From Acidobacteriota bacterium (GTDB taxonomy: Bacteria > Acidobacteriota > Terriglobia > Acidiferrales > UBA7541): 64,000 nt of DNA. The stretch spans positions 110,117 to 174,116 of the forward strand of contig JABCZR010000005.1 of NCBI GenBank assembly GCA_013289585.1, written 5' to 3'. The position numbers and the translations under genes are program-made. Numbering within the stretch: the first letter of the stretch is position 1; the number at the start of each line of letters is the position of its first letter. Below, in pieces: positions 27,289 through 35,522 of the stretch. The notes beneath the pieces were generated by a model. It made no database searches. It saw only the letters and a program-made list of their open reading frames with translations, and had not been told where the DNA came from.

Positions 27289-28457
27289 AACTTCTTCTTT
27301 ACTCGCACTTCTTCCCTCCCAGTATCGGTGGTGTCGAAACCATCGTTCTTTCCATCGCCCGTGGGCTCGCTGAACTCCGCGAATCGAACGGTGCGCCGCA
27401 ATTCGAAATTACGCTGGTTACGCAAACTCCGGCAGGAAACTACCACGACAGCGCAAATCCGTTCCGCACGATTCGCCAGCCAGGGCTTCTTAACCTCTGG
27501 CGGCTCGTTCGAACCGCAGATGTTGTTCACGTCGCCGGCCCCGCGTTCGCGCCTCTCCTCCTGAGCCTATTGGCGGGAAAACCTTTCGTCGTCGAGCATC
27601 ATGGCTTTCACACTATTTGTCCCAATGGCCAGCTTCTGATCGAGCCCGCAGGCGTGCCCTGCCCCGGCCATTTCATGGCTGGTCGCCAGACGGAATGCCT
27701 CCGCTGCAATTCGAGTCAAGGATGGATCGCAACGTACAGACTTTGGCTTCTGACCTTCGTGCGCCGATTCCTCTCCGCCCAAGCCGCCGCCAACATCTCA
27801 CCCACGCAGTGGCTCGGAGACCTCTTGCTACTCCCTCGCACCGTCTCCGTTCCCCACGGACTCGAGGCCGGGGAAGCAATTTCACGCCCCGCGCCACTTC
27901 CCAACACGCCCGTGATTGCATTTCTTGGCCGTCTCGTCACCACGAAGGGTGTGCGGGTCTTGCTCGAAGCCGCGCGCATCCTCCGTGATCAGAATCGATT
28001 ATTCGAGCTTTTGATCATCGGCGACGGACCCGAACGGAGATCGCTTGAACAGTTCGTTCATGACGCACAAATGGACGCCCAAGTTTGTTTTGTTGGCCGT
28101 CTCAGCGGACCACAGGTTGAGGCCTCTTTGGCACGGGCTTCCGCTGTGGTTGTGCCGTCGCTCGGAGGAGAAGTTTTTGGTCTGGTTGTCGCGGAAAATA
28201 TGCTGCGAGGTCTGCCTATCGTGGCTTCGGATCTTGGCGCCTTTGTTGAGGTGCTGGGAGGCGTCGGCCTCGTCTTCCGAACCGGCGACGCCGAAGGTCT
28301 CGCCAGTGGCCTCGCGCGGCTCCTGGTCGACCCCTCGTTGGCGACGCGCTTGGGCAATGGCGGGCGTGAACGCGCGCTCCATTTTTGCAGCAAGAGCCGT
28401 ATGATAGAAGCGCACGCCCGCGTCTACCGGGATGTCTACGCCACGGCGATATCTTGA
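27285..28457 (+). CDS. GT4-type glycosyltransferase
   Basis: This 390-residue protein has the GT4 N-terminal loop SHFFPPSIGGVETIVLSIAR and C-terminal motifs IAFLGRLVTTKGVRVLLEAA and VPSLGGEVFGLVVAENMLRG. A cysteine-rich segment, CPGHFMAGRQTECLRC (about 125-141), lies in the N-terminal domain and is seen in a subset of GT4 enzymes. It is coupled to both neighbours by overlaps (ATGA before, one base after). Confidence 0.9.
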   Translation: MKLLLYSHFFPPSIGGVETIVLSIARGLAELRESNGAPQFEITLVTQTPAGNYHDSANPFRTIRQPGLLNLWRLVRTADVVHVAGPAFAPLLLSLLAGKPFVVEHHGFHTICPNGQLLIEPAGVPCPGHFMAGRQTECLRCNSSQGWIATYRLWLLTFVRRFLSAQAAANISPTQWLGDLLLLPRTVSVPHGLEAGEAISRPAPLPNTPVIAFLGRLVTTKGVRVLLEAARILRDQNRLFELLIIGDGPERRSLEQFVHDAQMDAQVCFVGRLSGPQVEASLARASAVVVPSLGGEVFGLVVAENMLRGLPIVASDLGAFVEVLGGVGLVFRTGDAEGLASGLARLLVDPSLATRLGNGGRERALHFCSKSRMIEAHARVYRDVYATAIS

Positions 28458-28945
28458 TGCTGCACACCACCACAAACAGCGGGCTCCACGAATTCGTCGG
28501 AGAACGTGCGCTTGCCAGGTGCGCGCGTTCCGGGGTGCGCGCCGTTGATCTCGGCGCGGGTCCTGGCGCCGTGGTCACCCGCCACACCAAACCCACTGTG
28601 AATGGAGTGGAGAGCAGATTCGGTACGCTCGTCGTTGAGATGGGCATCGGAGGGCTCACTCTTTGGTTGGTGATGAGCTTTTCCATCATCGTTGCCGCAT
28701 GGGGCGTCGTAAAGAAGCTCAAGGGATCGCCATGGTTCCCGATCGCCTTTATGATCTTCTGGTACGCCTTCCCATTACTGCTGCCGATGACCTTCAATGG
28801 TATCCAGCCTTACGAAGATTTTGTCCTAAACGCGTTTCTTTGGCTGCTTCTCGGCATCCTGTTCCGACTGCCCACGATTACCATTTCCGAACAATTCGCG
28901 GGCGTGAACCCCTATCCCAACAACCGCCGCATGTGGATGCGCTGA
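28457..28945 (+). pseudogene. C-terminal remnant of an O-antigen polymerase/ligase-like protein
   Basis: The frame from the ATG at 28457 gives 162 residues. From about residue 50 on, it reads as the end of a Wzy/O-antigen-ligase-like membrane protein: GVESRFGTLVVEMGIGGLTL, a following helix, FPIAFMIFWYAFPLLLP and LNAFLWLLLGILFRLP. Full-length proteins of this kind have about 400-450 residues and ten or more helices, so most of the protein is missing. The first 40 residues are hydrophilic and unlike a membrane protein. Either a deletion removed the 5' part or the locus is misassembled. A truncated but translated protein cannot be excluded, since both ends overlap or abut intact genes. Confidence 0.6.
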
Positions 28946-28946
28946 C

Positions 28947-30152
28947 TTGCGGATCGCCGTCGTTTCCCCGTTCGTTGACCGCCGCCATGGCACCGAACGC
29001 GCACTCGCCGAACTTCTTGAACGCCTGGCGCGCGACCAACAATGTGAAATTCATCTTTACGCTCAGCGCGTTGAGAATCTTTCGATGGATCGTTCCGGTT
29101 CAGTTCCTGCCCGCGGAGCGGGCGCCATCGTCTGGCACAAGGTTCCTGCTTTTCCAGGGCCGCATCTCCTGCAATTCCTCGCTTGGTTAGCATTGAATTC
29201 GTTTTGCCGCCGTTGGGATCGCTGGGTGCACGGCATTCGTTGCGACCTGGTACTCTCTCCCGGAATCAACTGTCTGAACGCCGACGTCGTCATCGTTCAC
29301 GTACTGTTTCATCGCCTCACGGAACTAGCGCGCGAAGAATCGTCCGAATCGGCCACACCTGGATTTCTCCGTGCGATCCACCGCCGCACTTACTATGCAT
29401 TTCTGACCGCACTGGAAAAGCGCATTTACTCGAACCCTCGAGTTTCGATTGCCGCCGTCTCCCAACGCACCGCGAGCCTTCTTGAGAAATATTTCGGGCG
29501 CCACGATGTCCGTGTCATCCCTAACGGGGTTGACACCGTGCAATTTTCGCCCGCGATGCGACTGGCGCGCCGCGACCGAGCGCGTGCGCTCCGCCAGTTT
29601 CACGAAACGGATTTTGTGTTTCTAGTGATCGGCAACGACTGGCGCAACAAAGGCCTTCCCGCTATTCTCGAAGCCATGCAAAAATTGTCGAGCACTCCAG
29701 CGAGGCTTCTCGTTGTCGGCAACGATTCCTCCACGCCTTTTCGCGCTATGGCGGAGAATCTTGGTATTCACGATCGATGCGTTTGGGAGCCGCCGACTGC
29801 CGATATTCTCGATGCTTATGCCGCCGCCGATATCTACGTCAGTCCCAGCCGCGAAGATTCTTTCGGCATGCCCGTCGCCGAAGCAATGGCCTGCGGACTA
29901 CCCGTGATTACCTCCAAGTTTGCAGGCGTGTCCTCGCTAATTGACGATGGTATTGATGGATTTGTCCTCCCCGACCCGCACGATGTGGAATCGCTCGCGA
30001 AGCTGATTCGCATGCTTTACGAGAAACCGGAATTACGAAGCCGTATGGGGCAAGCCGCGGCAAAGATCATTCTCGAATGGACCTGGGAGCGCAACGCCGG
30101 CGCTATCTGGCAATTACTACAAGAAGCAAGCGCCAAGAAGCCTTCTTCCTGA
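28947..30152 (+). CDS. GT4-type glycosyltransferase
   Basis: This 401-residue protein uses a TTG start one base after the preceding stop. The N-terminal acceptor domain begins RIAVVSPFVDRRHGTERALA. The C-terminal domain has VIPNGVDTVQFSP, LVVGNDSSTPFRAMAENLGI and the retaining motif SREDSFGMPVAEAMACGLPV. This is the pattern of GT4 mannosyl- or glucosyl-type transferases; donor and acceptor cannot be assigned. It is the last gene of the glycan cluster and is convergent with the gene that follows. Confidence 0.9.
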   Translation: MRIAVVSPFVDRRHGTERALAELLERLARDQQCEIHLYAQRVENLSMDRSGSVPARGAGAIVWHKVPAFPGPHLLQFLAWLALNSFCRRWDRWVHGIRCDLVLSPGINCLNADVVIVHVLFHRLTELAREESSESATPGFLRAIHRRTYYAFLTALEKRIYSNPRVSIAAVSQRTASLLEKYFGRHDVRVIPNGVDTVQFSPAMRLARRDRARALRQFHETDFVFLVIGNDWRNKGLPAILEAMQKLSSTPARLLVVGNDSSTPFRAMAENLGIHDRCVWEPPTADILDAYAAADIYVSPSREDSFGMPVAEAMACGLPVITSKFAGVSSLIDDGIDGFVLPDPHDVESLAKLIRMLYEKPELRSRMGQAAAKIILEWTWERNAGAIWQLLQEASAKKPSS

Positions 30153-30187
30153 AGTGAAATTGGAACGCGCCGAAGCGCAACTCTGGT

Positions 30188-31096
30188 TCAGTGTTTAGCG
30201 CTGCGCGCTTGCACGGCTTTTCTTGTTGCCATCAGAGTGAACGTCAGCGTTTCCTTCGGAATCTCCGTCACGAACGGACCGATCATCCATCCAAGCCCCG
30301 TAGGAATGTCCCGCGTCAGCGATGCCACTTCGCTTTGCACGTAAACTCCGCCGTCAGCTTCTTCCATCCTCCACCATGTTTCCATTCGCCAAAGGAACCC
30401 GTCGTCGTCGCCCGGAGTTTTTTCCCGTTCATCGGCCTTGCCCGCATTCTCTACTTCCGCGATGCGCACAGCCGAGCTCCGGCTATGAGCTTTTCCCGGC
30501 GCGTCATGGAAATATTCCACTTCATGCTCCGTGTTCATTACGACTGTGATCACTTTGTGCCGTCGAAACCGCAGGTAGACGCGGTAATGGTCGCCATTTC
30601 TGGCCTCGAGTTTCGAACGCTCCACATCCGGCGAATAATAGACCGACTGCTTGTCATAATCCTCCAGGACCCCCAGCACATCGTCGAGCTTCGCTCCGGG
30701 AATGAAAATGGCCCCGGTCCAATGATGGATCATTCCCCCCGGACACGAGACGGCCTGCCCGTTCTCCAGTGTTTGCAGTTTCTGCACCATCACTTCGCCG
30801 CGTTTCAGCGCCGCGTACGCCTCCGCCCGCCGCTCCGAAGGCAGGCCATCGATCCACAGCAGATTCACGCCGCGTTTTAACTCTGCTTCGTTCCTGGCCT
30901 CGGTCAGTTGTACGTATCGTTCGAACGCTCGCAAGGTTCCGGTCTTTAGCTCTGGCAGCGCCGCTTCACCGGCTTTCGCCATGCCAGCACTCCCCGTCTG
31001 CAGAGTTAGCAGAAGAAGCCACATGCACGCCATCAGCGCAGCTCTATAGCTTTTGCCTTTCACGTGTCGCGCAATCCTTTCAGGTGGGCAGATCAA
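30188..31096 (-). CDS. Hypothetical secreted protein
   Basis: This protein of up to 302 residues (the first 20 may be untranslated, since a start at MACMWLLLL would place the signal peptide at the N terminus) has a hydrophobic signal LLLLTLQTGSAGMAKA. The mature part is soluble, with LRFRRHKVITVVMNTEHEV in the middle and a C-terminal stretch SEVASLTRDIPTGLGWMIGP that resembles START/SRPBCC-like lipid-binding folds. The last point is an impression only. It is a single transcription unit. Confidence 0.75.
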   Translation of the reverse strand: MICPPERIARHVKGKSYRAALMACMWLLLLTLQTGSAGMAKAGEAALPELKTGTLRAFERYVQLTEARNEAELKRGVNLLWIDGLPSERRAEAYAALKRGEVMVQKLQTLENGQAVSCPGGMIHHWTGAIFIPGAKLDDVLGVLEDYDKQSVYYSPDVERSKLEARNGDHYRVYLRFRRHKVITVVMNTEHEVEYFHDAPGKAHSRSSAVRIAEVENAGKADEREKTPGDDDGFLWRMETWWRMEEADGGVYVQSEVASLTRDIPTGLGWMIGPFVTEIPKETLTFTLMATRKAVQARSAKH

Positions 31097-31552
31097 CTAT
31101 TTCCCGAACGTTATCATTCCGCCGCACTTTACAGATGGGCTGCCCTGTCCCGCCCCTCTAGGATGCAAGGCGAATGCCGCTCAATGCAAAGGCAGGACCA
31201 GGCGGGGAGTCACGCCTGCTTTCATTCTGTTCAAGTTGGATCTAGAGGAAAGCTGGAAAGAGAGTGGCGGGTTGGGAAGCTCGCACACGGCTCCTTGCGG
31301 AGCCGCTGTCCCCGCGCGGCCCCCAACCCGTTCTTCAGACATTACGCACCTGCAATGGGTGCCTCAATGGGTCGCCAGAGCCACGCGACGGGGTACGAGG
31401 GTAGTAGTACAGCGCGGCTATGGGAATTCATTTCCTGGGACTTCGGTCGAGAATAACCCGTGTATTATCAGCACACTATAGAGAAAGGAGCGATGGACAA
31501 GTGTCTTCTCAAACCGAATAGTACTATCCCGCGCCACAGCCGATGGGGTCTT
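31097..31552. other. Intergenic region next to a degraded gene
   Basis: No credible gene was found. There is a GGCTCC/GGAGCC hairpin near 31280-31300. At 31479-31494 a good ribosome-binding site (AAAGGAG) precedes an ATG at 31492, but that frame has only 38 codons and runs antisense into the broken DUF2231 gene. It may be the orphaned 5' end of a gene lost in the same rearrangement. Confidence 0.35.
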
Positions 31553-31904
31553 TTATCCCGGCCCATTCACTCCGCTGAGAAATCCGCCCAAGTGGCCGGT
31601 CAAGCATAACTACCGCCGCGACGAAGGCTTCGATTGGCAAGCGATACGCCGGCAGGGTTTCAGGGTCGTTTCGCTGCGCCCGGAAGTGAATCCAGAAAAC
31701 AAACCAAATCAGCACCGGCACGGTCGCTATCGCGGCCGCGGCCAGATTGCAGTACGCGGCTGCGGGGTACATGCTTCGTTTTGCCCCGCGCGCAAGAACA
31801 TCGAACAGAACGCCAATAAGGAACAGCGCGATGGGAAAGTGAATCAGCACTACATGCTGTGCGTGTTTGGCTGGAAACGCCGCTTTGATGTCAAAGGGAT
31901 GCAA
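31553..31904 (-). pseudogene. DUF2231-type membrane protein, frameshifted and internally deleted
   Basis: The first 64 residues (MHPFDIKAAFPAKHAQHVVL, then HFPIALFLIGVLFDVLARGA) are a normal DUF2231 start. The frame then jumps from AAAAIATVPV directly to LIWFVFWIHFRAQRN; family members have about 30-35 more residues, including membrane helix parts, at this point. Near 31598-31604 one extra T (CTTGACC where CTGACC is expected) shifts the frame. In the corrected frame the protein ends LTGHLGGFLSGVNGPG with a stop at 31553, exactly the family C terminus. Two independent lesions favour a true pseudogene over a sequencing error. It was the last gene of the cupredoxin/phosphoesterase operon. Confidence 0.75.
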
Positions 31905-31917
31905 GTCTTCTCCTCGC

Positions 31918-32277
31918 TCACTGCACGACGACTTTGCCGGTCATCTTCGGATGAATCGAGCAGAAGTACGGATAAGTGCCCGCTTTGCTGAATGTGAAGG
32001 AGAACTTCTCATCCGTGTCGAGCACTTTGGACTTGAACGTCTTCGAATCATCCGCGCTGACCACCGTGTGCGGGATGTCATCTTTATTAGTCCACGTCAC
32101 CGTCGTTCCCACGGGCACCGTCAGCGTCCCCGGCCCGAACGTGAAGTTATCGATCTTCACCTCCATCGTTTCCGTCTTCTGCTGTGCGCGGACCTCGAAG
32201 CTTTTCTGACCTGGACCAAACACTCCCATTCCGAGCGCCAGCACCGCCAGCCCTCCAATAGACACACTTCTCCCCAT
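31918..32277 (-). CDS. Plastocyanin/cupredoxin-family secreted copper protein
   Basis: This 119-residue protein has an N-terminal signal sequence (about 1-31). The type-1 copper ligands are all visible: His in DDIPHTVV and Cys, His and Met in YFCSIHPKMTGK. It is probably a periplasmic one-electron carrier or copper-binding protein. It lies 64 bases downstream of the metallophosphoesterase gene and 13 bases upstream of the broken DUF2231 gene on the same strand. This arrangement suggests a small redox or copper-related operon. Confidence 0.9.
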   Translation of the reverse strand: MGRSVSIGGLAVLALGMGVFGPGQKSFEVRAQQKTETMEVKIDNFTFGPGTLTVPVGTTVTWTNKDDIPHTVVSADDSKTFKSKVLDTDEKFSFTFSKAGTYPYFCSIHPKMTGKVVVQ

Positions 32278-32341
32278 GTTTTTTCTCCTTTTTTGGCTAT
32301 CTCAGATTTGAATCAACTTCCCTGTTTGATTTTTTTTGGGC

Positions 32342-33310
32342 TCACGCCAGCGTCGAGTCCACTACTCCCAGCGCGTGTTGCCCCTGTACGTAGTTCACAT
32401 CCGTGATTCCCAATACGCTCTTTAATTGTTCGGCCGGCACCTTCATCGGTCCCGGCGAATCAGCCTTGCCCGGCGCCGGTTGCGGAAATGCCGTTGACGC
32501 CGCGGTATGAAATGTCACGTTGCCTTCTACCTTCTGCATCGTCTGGTGAATGTGCCCGTTCAGAACCGTCACCGAACCGAACTTTTTCAGATACGCCAGT
32601 GCCTGCGCGCTGTCTTCCGTTCCCCAGCCCCATTCCGGATACACCGACCATAGCGGAATATGCGCGAATACCACGATCGGTGTGCTGGTCTTCAAATGCT
32701 TGACGTCATCTTCCAGCCACTCGAGCTGCTCCTGCCCCAGCGTTCCCAGCCCCCCCGCCTTCAGATTCATTACGTTGACCAGCCCCACGAAGTGCACGCC
32801 CTTCTTTTCGAAGCTGTACCATCCTCCGCCCTTACTGCTCTTTCCAAAGCGTTCCAGGAATTGCTTCCCGTCATCATTCAAGACGTCGTGTTCGCCCGGA
32901 ACGTAAAACACGTCCTTGGGCTTGGCGCTCTTCAGGATCTGTTCGACGGCATCGAACTCTTCGGGCTTGGAAAGGTGGCTGATGTCACCCGTATGCAACA
33001 TAAACTCCGGCGCCGCCGACAATCCATTGATCTTGTCCACCGCGGCCTTCAGCGTCCCCGCGACGTCTGCGTTCGCGGGCTTATTGAATCCCATGTGGCT
33101 ATCGCTGATCTGCACAAAGCTCAGCTCACCCATGGTTTCCTTTGAGCCTGGTGCCGGAAGTCGGCTCAAGCTATAAGACTTCAAGACGCCGCCTTGGATC
33201 ACGCAGAATGCTCCAGTTCCCGCCCAAGCCATGCACTTCAGGAATCCACGCCGGTCAATCCCATCGTGGTTGTGATCGTGCAAAATCTCATCCCTCACCT
33301 TGCCAGCCAT
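32342..33310 (-). CDS. Tat-exported metallophosphoesterase
   Basis: This 322-residue protein starts at MAGKVRDEIL with an excellent AAAGGAG site. A twin-arginine signal (DRRGFLKCMAWAGTGAF, about 19-35) points to folded export through Tat. The calcineurin-like metal-site motifs are FVQISDSHMGF, HTGDISH, PGEHD (usual N of GNHD replaced by E), FAHIPLW and NGHIHQ. The enzyme probably hydrolyses phosphoesters in the periplasm with a two-metal centre; the substrate is unknown. It heads the operon with the cupredoxin. Confidence 0.92.
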   Translation of the reverse strand: MAGKVRDEILHDHNHDGIDRRGFLKCMAWAGTGAFCVIQGGVLKSYSLSRLPAPGSKETMGELSFVQISDSHMGFNKPANADVAGTLKAAVDKINGLSAAPEFMLHTGDISHLSKPEEFDAVEQILKSAKPKDVFYVPGEHDVLNDDGKQFLERFGKSSKGGGWYSFEKKGVHFVGLVNVMNLKAGGLGTLGQEQLEWLEDDVKHLKTSTPIVVFAHIPLWSVYPEWGWGTEDSAQALAYLKKFGSVTVLNGHIHQTMQKVEGNVTFHTAASTAFPQPAPGKADSPGPMKVPAEQLKSVLGITDVNYVQGQHALGVVDSTLA

Positions 33311-33469
33311 CGCTTCTCCTTTAGGTGTAAACACACCAAGTTCCTTTGCTATTTACCGTCGCCCTTACCTGCCATCTCTCTTGGGAGGGCGGCGCGGGTG
33401 AGAGAGTCCAGGGAGCCCGCGCCGCGTATGGGACGTGTTTCATTCGTCCAGACCAGCCAGGGCCGCCGG

Positions 33470-33538
33470 TTATTCCCGTTTTTTTCGCTTACCACCCCGG
33501 TGCTTTATTCGTCACACCCAAGGGGCTTTCGGGAATAA
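33470..33538. repeat. Widely spaced inverted repeat
   Basis: TTATTCCCG at 33470-33478 is matched by CGGGAATAA at 33530-33538, with 51 bases between. It lies in the divergent gap between the phosphoesterase and the ECF sigma-factor genes and could be a regulator site. No further support. Confidence 0.3.
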
Positions 33539-33564
33539 AATAGCCCCGCAGGCGGTTCTTGCCC

Positions 33565-34131
33565 ATGAGTGGCTCTGACCAGGGAAGAGGCTCGGACTTG
33601 TTGGACGTGCAGGACCGCGCGCGCTTCGAGCAGCTTGTGCTGCCGCATCTCGACGCCGCGTTCAATCTCGCAAGATGGCTCTTGAGGAGCCGCGCGGATT
33701 CGGAAGATGTCGCGCAGGAGGCTATGCTTCGCGCCTACCGTTTTTTCCGCGGGTTTCACGGCGGAGATGCGCGCGCATGGCTTCTGCAGATCGTTCGCAA
33801 TACGTGCTACACCTGGTTGGAGAAGAATCGCCCTGTGGAACTTATGACTGAATTCGACGAAGAATTGCATCCGCAGCCCAGCGCGTCTCCCGAGGCTCTG
33901 GCCATCGCCGGTGACAATCGAGACCGCCTAAACCGCGCCCTCGAGACCCTTCCTCCGCGTTTTCGCGAAGTTCTCGTCCTTCGAGAGCTGGAAGGCTGCT
34001 CCTATAAGGAAATTGCGGTCATCACTTCCATTCCGATCGGCACAGTGATGTCCGCGCTGGCGCGCGCTCGCCAGCGGCTGCAGCGCGCCCTCACGCTCTC
34101 CCCCGCGCAGGAGGCTTCCCGTGGGCTGTGA
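33565..34131 (+). CDS. ECF sigma factor
   Basis: This 188-residue protein is counted from the ATG at 33565 (a TTG two codons earlier is possible). Region 2 is seen as LDAAFNLARWLLRSRADSED with VAQEAMLRAYRFFRGF, and region 4 as LPPRFREVLVLRELEGCSYK with IPIGTVMSALARARQRL. It recruits RNA polymerase to an unknown regulon. The zinc-finger anti-sigma gene overlaps its end by 11 bases, the usual arrangement for coupled synthesis and control. Confidence 0.94.
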   Translation: MSGSDQGRGSDLLDVQDRARFEQLVLPHLDAAFNLARWLLRSRADSEDVAQEAMLRAYRFFRGFHGGDARAWLLQIVRNTCYTWLEKNRPVELMTEFDEELHPQPSASPEALAIAGDNRDRLNRALETLPPRFREVLVLRELEGCSYKEIAVITSIPIGTVMSALARARQRLQRALTLSPAQEASRGL

Positions 34132-34876
34132 TTACACGCGCACTGCTCTGCACGGGTATCTGGATGGCGAGCTGGACGCCACTCGCGCCGCGGAATTCGA
34201 ACGGCATCTCGAAGGTTGCCGGGAGTGTGCCAACACACTCGGAGCGGAGGAATCTCTGCGCTCCTCCCTGCAACGCTCCGGTCTTTACGAACACGCCCCC
34301 ATATCGCTTCGAAAGAAGATTCGAGCTGACCTCGATGCCGCGACTGCTCCCGCTATAGCTTCCCGGATTCCAGTCTGGCGCTGGTTCGCAGTTGCCGCCG
34401 CGATTCTGATTGTCGCGTCCGTCTCCTGGTACGCGTGGCCACGCCTGCAGAGCAGTGCAACCTCTTCTCCCGTGACCGCCGCGGAGATCATTGACGCGCA
34501 TATCCGTTCGCTTCAGCCGGGCCACCTCACGGATGTTGCCTCCACCGACCAGCACACCGTCAAACCCTGGTTCAACGGCAAGCTCGCGTTCGTCCCTCCA
34601 GTCAAGGATTTTACGGAAGAGGGATTTCCGCTCATCGGCGGCCGTCTGGATGTCTTGAATGGTCAAGACGTTGCCGCGCTCGTCTATGCGCGCCGCAAGC
34701 ATCTCATCAACGTATTTGTCTGGCCCACAAAAGAGCCGGATACACCCATCCACCCTCCAGGCTCAAGGCAAGGCTATCAATGGGTCCATTGGCGTCATCA
34801 AGGGATGGAATTCTGCGCTGTCTCGGACGTCTCCGCATCCGATCTTCACGAACTAGCCCAGCTCATTTATCAATAA
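34121..34876 (+). CDS. Anti-sigma factor with zinc-finger (ZAS) domain
   Basis: This 251-residue protein uses a GTG start inside the sigma gene. The N-terminal HGYLDGELD...HLEGCREC pattern supplies the His-Cys-Cys zinc site of anti-sigma domains. One transmembrane helix (about 88-106) separates it from a C-terminal extracytoplasmic domain that contains AALVYARRKHLINVFVWP, seen in other anti-sigma/ChrR-associated membrane proteins. It probably sequesters the upstream sigma factor and releases it on an envelope signal. Confidence 0.92.
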   Translation: MGCDYTRTALHGYLDGELDATRAAEFERHLEGCRECANTLGAEESLRSSLQRSGLYEHAPISLRKKIRADLDAATAPAIASRIPVWRWFAVAAAILIVASVSWYAWPRLQSSATSSPVTAAEIIDAHIRSLQPGHLTDVASTDQHTVKPWFNGKLAFVPPVKDFTEEGFPLIGGRLDVLNGQDVAALVYARRKHLINVFVWPTKEPDTPIHPPGSRQGYQWVHWRHQGMEFCAVSDVSASDLHELAQLIYQ

Positions 34877-34938
34877 GGCAAGCTGCGCCGCTTTCCTGAT
34901 CTCTGTTCTCTGATCTCTATCTCTGCCCTGCGGCCATC

Positions 34939-35328
34939 CTACTGCTGCGGCTTGCTCTTCACATACGCCTTGGGTATTTCCTTCGCATAGATCAACCGCA
35001 GCGTCACCGTTTTCGTCTGTCCGGAACGCAGGCTCACGTTCTTCTCCCATTCGGAAAAAACGCCCTTGCCGGAAGCCCGGACATCGTAGTTGTCCGACCT
35101 GAGCTGGGTAATCGTAAAATGTCCGTGCGAATCCGCGTGCACCGCATGCGGCGCGTTACCCCCGGACGACTGATAGGACACGCTCGCGTGCGGCACCGGC
35201 TTGTCATCCGGGCCCAGCACCACGCCGCTCAGCGTTGCCGAATGTTTGTTCTGCGGCTCGGCGGTCACCCCGTGCGCCGTCGCCAGCGCCGCCGCAAAAA
35301 TCGTCACGAAAAAAAGTCCCCGTCTCAT
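34939..35328 (-). CDS. Secreted carboxypeptidase-regulatory-like domain protein
   Basis: This 129-residue protein starts at MRRGLFFVTIFAAALATAHG (AGGA seven bases upstream); an in-frame ATG six codons earlier is an alternative. After the signal peptide one CarboxypepD_reg-like/Ig-type domain follows: LSGVVLGPDDKPVPHASVSY, then DSHGHFTITQLRSDNYDVRA. Such domains are abundant in acidobacterial secreted proteins and bind or stabilise; there is no catalytic motif. Confidence 0.8.
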   Translation of the reverse strand: MRRGLFFVTIFAAALATAHGVTAEPQNKHSATLSGVVLGPDDKPVPHASVSYQSSGGNAPHAVHADSHGHFTITQLRSDNYDVRASGKGVFSEWEKNVSLRSGQTKTVTLRLIYAKEIPKAYVKSKPQQ

Positions 35329-35522
35329 TCTTTTATCCTCGTCCATGCTCCCTCGGCGGAGCACGGGAAACTGCGCCTCTCCTGGATCGCGAGGCAAACT
35401 TCAGCTTCGTAACTATGAGTGTAAAGCCCGTCGGCCTAGAGGAATCGCCGGTCGCCGGGAATGTGTTGCACCACCAACCTGCCACATCGTACAGGTAGGC
35501 ATTTTCAATGCTTTTCGCGGAA

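Noticed and set aside
31053-31481. Plus-strand frames of 130-142 codons in the gap after the secreted protein
   Set aside because: No ribosome-binding site, no hydrophobic or domain pattern, and two overlapping frames of similar length; probably chance.
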